The notes beneath the pieces are model-generated. The model searched no databases, was not told the DNA's origin, and saw nothing but the letters and a program-made list of their open reading frames with translations. A stretch of DNA of 64,000 nt from Rebecca billardiae RCC1528 (taxonomy: Eukaryota > Haptophyta), in assembly GCA_965240325.2 (NCBI GenBank), contig OZ251224.1, positions 3,534,001-3,598,000 of the forward strand, in the 5' to 3' direction. Made by a program: the position numbers and the translations under genes. Shown here piece after piece: positions 58,898 to 64,000 of this stretch; position 1 is the first letter of the stretch, and each line of letters opens with the position of its first letter.

Positions 58898-59395
58898 TCA
58901 CGCGGCTGCGATCGGCTCCGGGGCCTCGATAGGGACGCCAGAAGAGCGAAGCGAGGACTTGCGCTTCTCGTGGTTGCCCTTCTCCTCGTTGCTGAGCTTC
59001 CGCTTCTTCTTCTCCTTGGCCGGCTTCTTCTCCTTCTTGGCGACGGCGGGCGTGTCGAGCGCCGAGCGATCAGGAGGAGATTCGGCGCCGGCGTCGTCCT
59101 CGGCACCAGCTGGGTCCGCGTCCTCAGCGCCGGTAGCGTCCTTCGCCTTTGAGCTCGAGGCTGCTTTCTTCTTCCCGCCGCCCTTCGCCTTGCCCGTGCC
59201 CTTCTTCTTCGCGCCCTTCGAGCTGTTCTCGTCAGCCTCTGCGTTTGCGTTGGCCTCGCCGTCCGAGACAAAGTCGATGTCCCGCTCGGTAGCGGCGGGC
59301 GCCTCGCCGCCCTTGTTCTCCGAGTTGAGGTCACGTTCCTCGTCGTGCGCCAGCTCCTGCATCTCGGCCTCGGGCTCCTGCGGCTCGGTGGACAT
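58898..59395 (-). CDS. Lys/Glu-rich disordered protein (HMG-tail-like)
   Basis: 165 residues from the ATG at 59395 (MSTEPQEPEAEMQELAHDEE); another in-frame ATG lies at 59449. The first part is acidic, the middle is a Lys/Gly/Ala/Ser block (GAKKKGTGKAKGGGKKKAAS), and the end alternates acidic and KEKKPAKEKKKRKLSNEEKG, which includes a nuclear-localisation-like basic cluster. No folded domain. Composition resembles chromatin-associated or nucleolar proteins; the function is unknown. It is head-to-head with VWA8, 229 bp apart. Confidence 0.6.
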   Translation of the reverse strand: MSTEPQEPEAEMQELAHDEERDLNSENKGGEAPAATERDIDFVSDGEANANAEADENSSKGAKKKGTGKAKGGGKKKAASSSKAKDATGAEDADPAGAEDDAGAESPPDRSALDTPAVAKKEKKPAKEKKKRKLSNEEKGNHEKRKSSLRSSGVPIEAPEPIAAA

Positions 59396-59624
59396 CGCGC
59401 TCGCGGTGGCGGCCTGGCGGGTGTGGGAGGCCGGTTGCGCTGAGGTCAAGTGCGCGGCGCGCCGCTGTGCGCTCGCTCGGACGCGCGCTGGCGCTCACCA
59501 ACGCACGCCTGCCCCGCGCCAACGGTCTGCCCTGCTGACTCCCTTGGCCCTGCACAAGTCCGGGAGGCGAGCACGCTGCACGCCGGACGGTGTCCGGGCG
59601 CGGCTCAGCCAAGCTGAAAGCGCG
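59396..59624. promoter_or_regulatory. Divergent promoter region (Lys-rich protein / VWA8)
   Basis: 229 bp between start codons, GC-rich; no motif recognised. Confidence 0.45.
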
Positions 59625-62600
59625 ATGGCGATGCGGCGCCTCTCCGCCGCGCCGATGCGGCGGCTCGCCGCGCTCTCGAGGACGGTCGGCCCGCCGATCG
59701 CCCCGCACCGGGGCCTGCTGACCCACCGCGTGCCGTGCACGCCGCCCGGCGACGGGCTGCGCGCCGTCGAGGGCGCCAACGCGGAGCGCGTGCTCGCGTG
59801 GATGGCCAAGAAGGCCGCGCTGCGGCAGGACATGTTTTTGCTCGGCGCGCCCGGCCCGGAGATGCGGCGCCTGGCGTTCCGCTTCTGCGAGCTCGCGCGG
59901 CGCGAGTGCGAGTACGTCGCGCTCACGCGCGACACGAGCGAGGCCGACCTCAAGCAGCGGCGCGAGATTGAATCTGGCACGATGGCGTACGTCGACCAGC
60001 CCGCCGTGCGCGCGGCGCTGCACGGCCGCGTGCTCGTGCTCGAGGGCGTGGAGAAGGCGGAGCGCAACATGCTCCCGCTGCTCAACAACCTCCTCGAGAA
60101 CCGCGAGATGTCCCTTGACGACGGCCGCTTCCTCGTCGCCCCGGCGCGCTACGACTCGTTGCTCTCCGAGGGCTCGAGCGCGGCGGAGCTCGAGGCGCGC
60201 GGCCTCGTGCGCGTCTCGCCGGACTTCCTGGTGATTGCGCTCGGGCTGCCGGTCGCGGCGTTCGGCGGCACGCCGCTCGACCCGCCGCTCCGCTCGCGCT
60301 TCCAGGCGTGCACGCTGCACCCGCTGCCGCCGGCCGCGCGCGCGGCCGCGCTCGCGGCGCTCGCGCCGGCCGTGCCGCCTGAGCAGCTTGTCCGGGTCTC
60401 GACGGCGACGGACGCGCTGCGGCTGCTCTCGAGCCTCGAGCGCGGCGGCGGCGGCGGCGGGGGGGGCGGGGGCGCGTCCGCCGCGTCGGCGCAGCGCGGC
60501 TGGGGCGCGGTGCCGTGGCTGCCCGAGGCCGCGCTCGCGCCGCTCGCGCGCGGGCTGAACGTTCTCGGAAACTTCGGCGGCGCGCCGGAGGCCTCGGCGG
60601 CGGGGGCGGCGGAGGCGGCGGCGGTGCTGCTGCACCGCGCGCTGCCCTACTCGCTGCTCGCGCCGCAGGCCGCCGCGGCGACTAGCGGCGCGCTCCGGCA
60701 GTGCGGCCTGCTGCCGCCCGCGCACCCATCCGCGCCGCCCGACGCCGCCGGCGCGGCGGGCGGCGGTGGCGCGCCGGGCGCGGACGCGGCCGTTCAGCCG
60801 CCGTCGCTCGGCCTTCGCCTCGAGGCGGTCGCGCCCGGCGCGGCGCCGCCCGCCGATCCGAAGCGCGAGGGCGCGCGCGCGGCGGCCGGGGACCCCGCCG
60901 CGCCGCGCGTGCTCTCGCTCGAGCTCGCCAACGCCCTCGGCGCGCGCGTGCGCCTCGAGGCGGCGCTCGCGGGCGAGGGCGGCGCGCTCCGAGGCGCGGG
61001 CCCGCTGCGCTCAGAGCTCGCACTGGCCAGCCAGGAGGAGGCGCTGGGCGCGCTGGTGCAGTCGCACGCGCTGGGCGCGGACAGCTGCGTGGTCGGGAGC
61101 AAGGGCTCGGGCAAGACGCAGCTCGCGCGCCGCTTCGCCCGCGCGCTCGGCTACCACGTCGCCACGATGCACTGCTACCAAGACATGACGAGCCGAGACC
61201 TTTTGCAGCGGCGCGCGACCGACGCGCGCGGCGACACGGTCTGGCAGGACTCCTTGCTGGTCCGGGCGGCGCGCGAGGGGTGGCTCGCGGTGCTCGACGG
61301 CGTGCACAGGCTGGCGCCGGGCGTGCTCCCCGCTGCGCTCGGCCCGCTGCTCACCGACCGCCACGCCGAGCTCCCCGACGGCACGCGCCTCCTCTCGGCG
61401 GAGCAGTGGGATGCGCTGCGCGCGCGCGGCCACTCGGCTGCCGAGCTCGGGCGCTGCGGCTGCGTGCGCGTGCACCCTGCCTTCCGCGTGCTCGCGACGG
61501 CGGAGCCGCCGGACGCGGCGCGGCCGTGGCTCGGGCCGGAGGTGCTGCCGTGCTTCCAGTTCCACGTGCTGCCCGCCTCGCCGCCCGCCGAGGTGATCGA
61601 ACAGCTCGGCGCGCGGCTCGAGCGCGCGGCTGCGGACGCGCACGGCGGCGCGGGCGGCGGCGCGGGCGGCGGCGCGGGCGGCGGCGCGGCGCGCGCAGAC
61701 GGAGTGCCGCCCGCGGACGCGCGCGCGGCGCTGGGCAAGCTGCGCGCGCTGGCGGACGCGCTGTGGGCGGGCCTGGAGCACGACCCCGCGCTGCGCGCCT
61801 CGCTCCTCTCCACGCGCGCGCTCTGCCGCCTCGGCGCGAGCGCGGTCGCGCGCCCCGAGCAGCTGGACGCGTCCGTGCGCCGGCTGATTGCCCCACGGCT
61901 GCGCTCGATGCCCGCGGCGGCGCGCGAGGCGGTGCACGAGCTGCTCGGCGCGGCCGGGGTGCTGCACGCGAGCACGGCGCTGCCGGGGCTGGCGCGTGGC
62001 GGCGCGCCCGCCGCCGCGCTCGCCGAGTCCGACCTCACCTCGCTCGACGCCGACGGCCACCTGCGCATCGGCGCCGTGCGCTCGGCGCGGCAGGTGCCGA
62101 GCGCGCCGGCTCGCCCCGAGCTCGTGCCCGAGATCGAGTTCCACGAGACGGCGGCGCACGCGGCGGTGCTCGCGGAGATGCTCGCGGACGACAACGCGGG
62201 GCACGCGCTGCTGCTGCTGGGGGACCAGGGCGTGGGCAAGAACAAGCTGTGCGACCGGCTCCTCCAGCTCCTCCGCCGCGAGCGCGAGTACGTACAGCTG
62301 CACCGAGACACGACGCTTCAGGCGCTCACGCTCGCGCCGACGCTCGAGGGCGGCGTCGTCGTGTGGCGCGACTCGCCGCTGGTGCGCGCGGCGACGCTGG
62401 GGCGCACGCTGGTGGTGGACGAGGCGGACAAGGCGCCGCTCGAGGTGGTGTGCGTGCTGCGCTCGCTCATCGAGGACGGCGAGCTGCAGCTCGCCGACGG
62501 CCGCTTCCTCTCGCGCGCGGCGTCGCTGGCGGGCGCGGCCGCGCCGGGCGCGGCGGGCGCAGCGGCAGCGGGCGCGGCGGCGGGCGGCGCGCCTCGCGGC

Positions 62601-64000
62601 CAGGGCGGCGAGGGCGGCGGCGCGTCGGGCGCGCACGCGGTGCGCACCGTGCCCATCCACCCCGAGTTCCGCGTGATCGCCCTCGCCAACCGGCCGGGCC
62701 ACCCCTTCCTGGGCAACGACTTTTTCCGCGAGTGTGGCGACGTGTTTGCTTCGCACGTCGTCGACAACCCTGACCCGCATGCGGAGGCGACGCTGATCGC
62801 GCGCGCCGCGCCGGGCGTGCCGCACGAGCTGGCGTGGCGGATCGCGTGCCTGTTCGCCGAGCTGCGGGCGCACGTGGCGGAGGGGCTGCTCACCTACCCG
62901 TACTCCACGCGCGAGGCCGTCCAGCTCGCGCGCCACCTCGAGGCGTACCCGCGGGACGGGCTCGTGGGCGCGTCCGAAAACATCTTTTGCTTCGACGAGC
63001 ACGACCCGGCGCTCGCCGCGCAGCTCGCGGCCGTGCTGCGGCACCACGGGATCCCCGTGGTCGGCGGGGGCGGGCTCGCGGGCGCGGGCGCGCGGTTCGT
63101 CGAGGCGCTCGCCGAGCGCGTGCCGCTGCCGCCGCTCGAGCCAACTGAGCTCTGGAGCCTCGGAACAGCGCCGCGCGAGGGCGGCGCCGCGCGGCGCGCG
63201 ACTCCCGCCGCCCGCGCCGAGCCGGCGGCGGCGGCTCCGCTCGAGCTGAGCGCAACCCTCGAAGACCTGACCGCCGACGTGCGCACGTTCGCGCTCGAGA
63301 ACCCGCCGCCGGTGCCGCTGGGCGAGAGTGCCGCCGAGGGCGCGCTCAGCCCGGGCCGGATGGAAATCTTCTCAGAGGAGAGGCTTCGGCTGCGGCTGCC
63401 GCGCGCGCGCGACGGCAAGCCGACTGCCATCGTCTCGGTGGCGGCGACGGCGGACGGCCGCGTGCACGCGCTGAGCGCGGACCTGTGCCTGCACTCGGTC
63501 GACCCGGCGGCGCGGGCGCGAACCGAGCTCGAGCTCGGCGGGATCTTCCTGCACGCGGCGCGCGGCGTCGGCCGCGGCGCGCGCGTGTGGCTACTGCCCC
63601 CGCGCCCGGCCGCGGCCGGCTCGGGCGGCGAGGAGGAGGAGGAGGCGGAGGCGTCGACGCCAGAGCTGGCTCTGTGGGCGCCCGCGGCAGGGCTGCTGCT
63701 CACGCTGGCGCGGCGCAACGGCGGAGCGGCGGGCGCCGAGGCGGGAGCCGACGGCGCGGCGCGCGCCGAGGCGGGGCGGCCGCCCTCGATCGGATTCGAC
63801 GTTGTGCGATCGGTGCGCGTGCCCGCCGCGCTGCGCCCGCCGCAGTCGTTCGGCCTTGGCGCGCGCGCGCTGTTCGGCGGCGGCGGCGGGCAGGCGGGCG
63901 CGGCGGGCGCGAGCGGCGCTCCGGAGTGGCGCGCCGCGGCCGGCTGCGCGCGCTGGGCGAGCTGGCTCCCGCCGTCGGCGGAGGGCGAGGGCGAGAGCCT
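59625..64000 (+). CDS. VWA8: VWA8 homologue, mitochondrial AAA+ ATPase (3' partial)
   Basis: 1,458 codons visible in one open frame from the ATG at 59625; the frame is still open at the window end, so the C-terminal VWA domain lies beyond. The N-terminus (MAMRRLSAAPMRRLAALSRT) is Arg-rich without acids, a mitochondrial presequence. Three AAA+ modules follow. Module 1 (~60-230) has LLGAPGPEMRRLA in place of Walker A and keeps RDTSEADLKQRREIESGT, VLEGVEKAERNMLPLLNNLL and DPPLRSRFQA, the VWA8 hallmark. Module 2 has intact Walker A GSKGSGKTQLA (~492) and YQDMTSRDLLQRR. Module 3 has GDQGVGKNKLCDR (~866), REYVQLHRDTTLQALT and VVDEADKAP. Module 1 has lost the P-loop lysine, as in animal VWA8. Poly-Gly/Ala linkers are inserted between modules. 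Role: a poorly understood mitochondrial matrix-side ATPase. Confidence 0.95.
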   Translation, partial: MAMRRLSAAPMRRLAALSRTVGPPIAPHRGLLTHRVPCTPPGDGLRAVEGANAERVLAWMAKKAALRQDMFLLGAPGPEMRRLAFRFCELARRECEYVALTRDTSEADLKQRREIESGTMAYVDQPAVRAALHGRVLVLEGVEKAERNMLPLLNNLLENREMSLDDGRFLVAPARYDSLLSEGSSAAELEARGLVRVSPDFLVIALGLPVAAFGGTPLDPPLRSRFQACTLHPLPPAARAAALAALAPAVPPEQLVRVSTATDALRLLSSLERGGGGGGGGGGASAASAQRGWGAVPWLPEAALAPLARGLNVLGNFGGAPEASAAGAAEAAAVLLHRALPYSLLAPQAAAATSGALRQCGLLPPAHPSAPPDAAGAAGGGGAPGADAAVQPPSLGLRLEAVAPGAAPPADPKREGARAAAGDPAAPRVLSLELANALGARVRLEAALAGEGGALRGAGPLRSELALASQEEALGALVQSHALGADSCVVGSKGSGKTQLARRFARALGYHVATMHCYQDMTSRDLLQRRATDARGDTVWQDSLLVRAAREGWLAVLDGVHRLAPGVLPAALGPLLTDRHAELPDGTRLLSAEQWDALRARGHSAAELGRCGCVRVHPAFRVLATAEPPDAARPWLGPEVLPCFQFHVLPASPPAEVIEQLGARLERAAADAHGGAGGGAGGGAGGGAARADGVPPADARAALGKLRALADALWAGLEHDPALRASLLSTRALCRLGASAVARPEQLDASVRRLIAPRLRSMPAAAREAVHELLGAAGVLHASTALPGLARGGAPAAALAESDLTSLDADGHLRIGAVRSARQVPSAPARPELVPEIEFHETAAHAAVLAEMLADDNAGHALLLLGDQGVGKNKLCDRLLQLLRREREYVQLHRDTTLQALTLAPTLEGGVVVWRDSPLVRAATLGRTLVVDEADKAPLEVVCVLRSLIEDGELQLADGRFLSRAASLAGAAAPGAAGAAAAGAAAGGAPRGQGGEGGGASGAHAVRTVPIHPEFRVIALANRPGHPFLGNDFFRECGDVFASHVVDNPDPHAEATLIARAAPGVPHELAWRIACLFAELRAHVAEGLLTYPYSTREAVQLARHLEAYPRDGLVGASENIFCFDEHDPALAAQLAAVLRHHGIPVVGGGGLAGAGARFVEALAERVPLPPLEPTELWSLGTAPREGGAARRATPAARAEPAAAAPLELSATLEDLTADVRTFALENPPPVPLGESAAEGALSPGRMEIFSEERLRLRLPRARDGKPTAIVSVAATADGRVHALSADLCLHSVDPAARARTELELGGIFLHAARGVGRGARVWLLPPRPAAAGSGGEEEEEAEASTPELALWAPAAGLLLTLARRNGGAAGAEAGADGAARAEAGRPPSIGFDVVRSVRVPAALRPPQSFGLGARALFGGGGGQAGAAGASGAPEWRAAAGCARWASWLPPSAEGEGES

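Noticed and set aside
61011-63047. Long minus-strand frame opposite VWA8 (678 codons)
   Set aside because: Shadow of the GC-rich sense gene: Arg/Ala-rich, no domain, while the plus frame matches VWA8 throughout.

Overview
This looks like a nuclear genome segment from a GC-rich unicellular eukaryote. Genes alternate in strand with no operons. At least four genes carry spliceosomal introns (five introns in all: four GT-AG, one apparently GC-AG). The proteins are eukaryotic: cytosolic ribosomal protein eL33, rabconnectin-3 beta/WDR7, VWA8, sphingosine kinase, an equilibrative nucleoside transporter, an ABCB half transporter, an arylsulfatase, a PARP-like enzyme and Sel1/MYND. Very high third-position GC, homopeptide runs, long (TA)n tracts, GT/GC donors of the form GTGCG or GCACG, and Golgi or secreted sugar and sulfate enzymes fit a haptophyte-like alga. 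That lineage assignment is inference; no organism-specific marker is present.

Layout. 1-9.3 kb: the end of a thioredoxin-like acidic-tail protein, a type II membrane glycosyltransferase with a trefoil-like domain, RPL35A (two exons), a TPR-ankyrin-methyltransferase fusion, and adenine deaminase with a 90-nt in-frame intron. 9.4-14.6 kb: a repeat island with a tRNA-derived SINE, degenerate proline-rich units, a 31-C homopolymer and a 1,573-bp near-perfect tandem duplication carrying decayed PIF1-like helicase fragments. 14.6-26 kb: ENT transporter, membrane-anchored PARP-like protein, ABC transporter, secretory ATP-grasp (TupA-like) protein and Sel1-MYND protein. 27-34.8 kb: a 2,116-residue coiled-coil protein and a sulfotransferase-like protein. 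36.5-44 kb: a small secreted or membrane protein, WDR7 (three exons, 1,489 aa) and sphingosine kinase. 44-59 kb: mostly repeats, with a C2H2 factor, an arylsulfatase B-like enzyme, a frameshifted gene fragment, a second SINE and two copies of an ~0.87-kb dispersed repeat. 58.9-64 kb: a Lys-rich disordered protein and VWA8, which runs off the window.

The genes do not form one pathway. Themes are the secretory and Golgi system (glycosyltransferase, sulfotransferase, sulfatase, ATP-grasp protein), purine salvage (adenine deaminase next to a nucleoside transporter across the repeat island), and endomembrane or mitochondrial housekeeping (WDR7, VWA8, ABCB). Five gene pairs are head-to-head with 149-359 bp between start codons. 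Long (TA)n tracts sit mainly in the gaps where genes converge.

All calls were made by eye from the sequence. Intron borders rest on splice dinucleotides plus continuity of conserved protein families.
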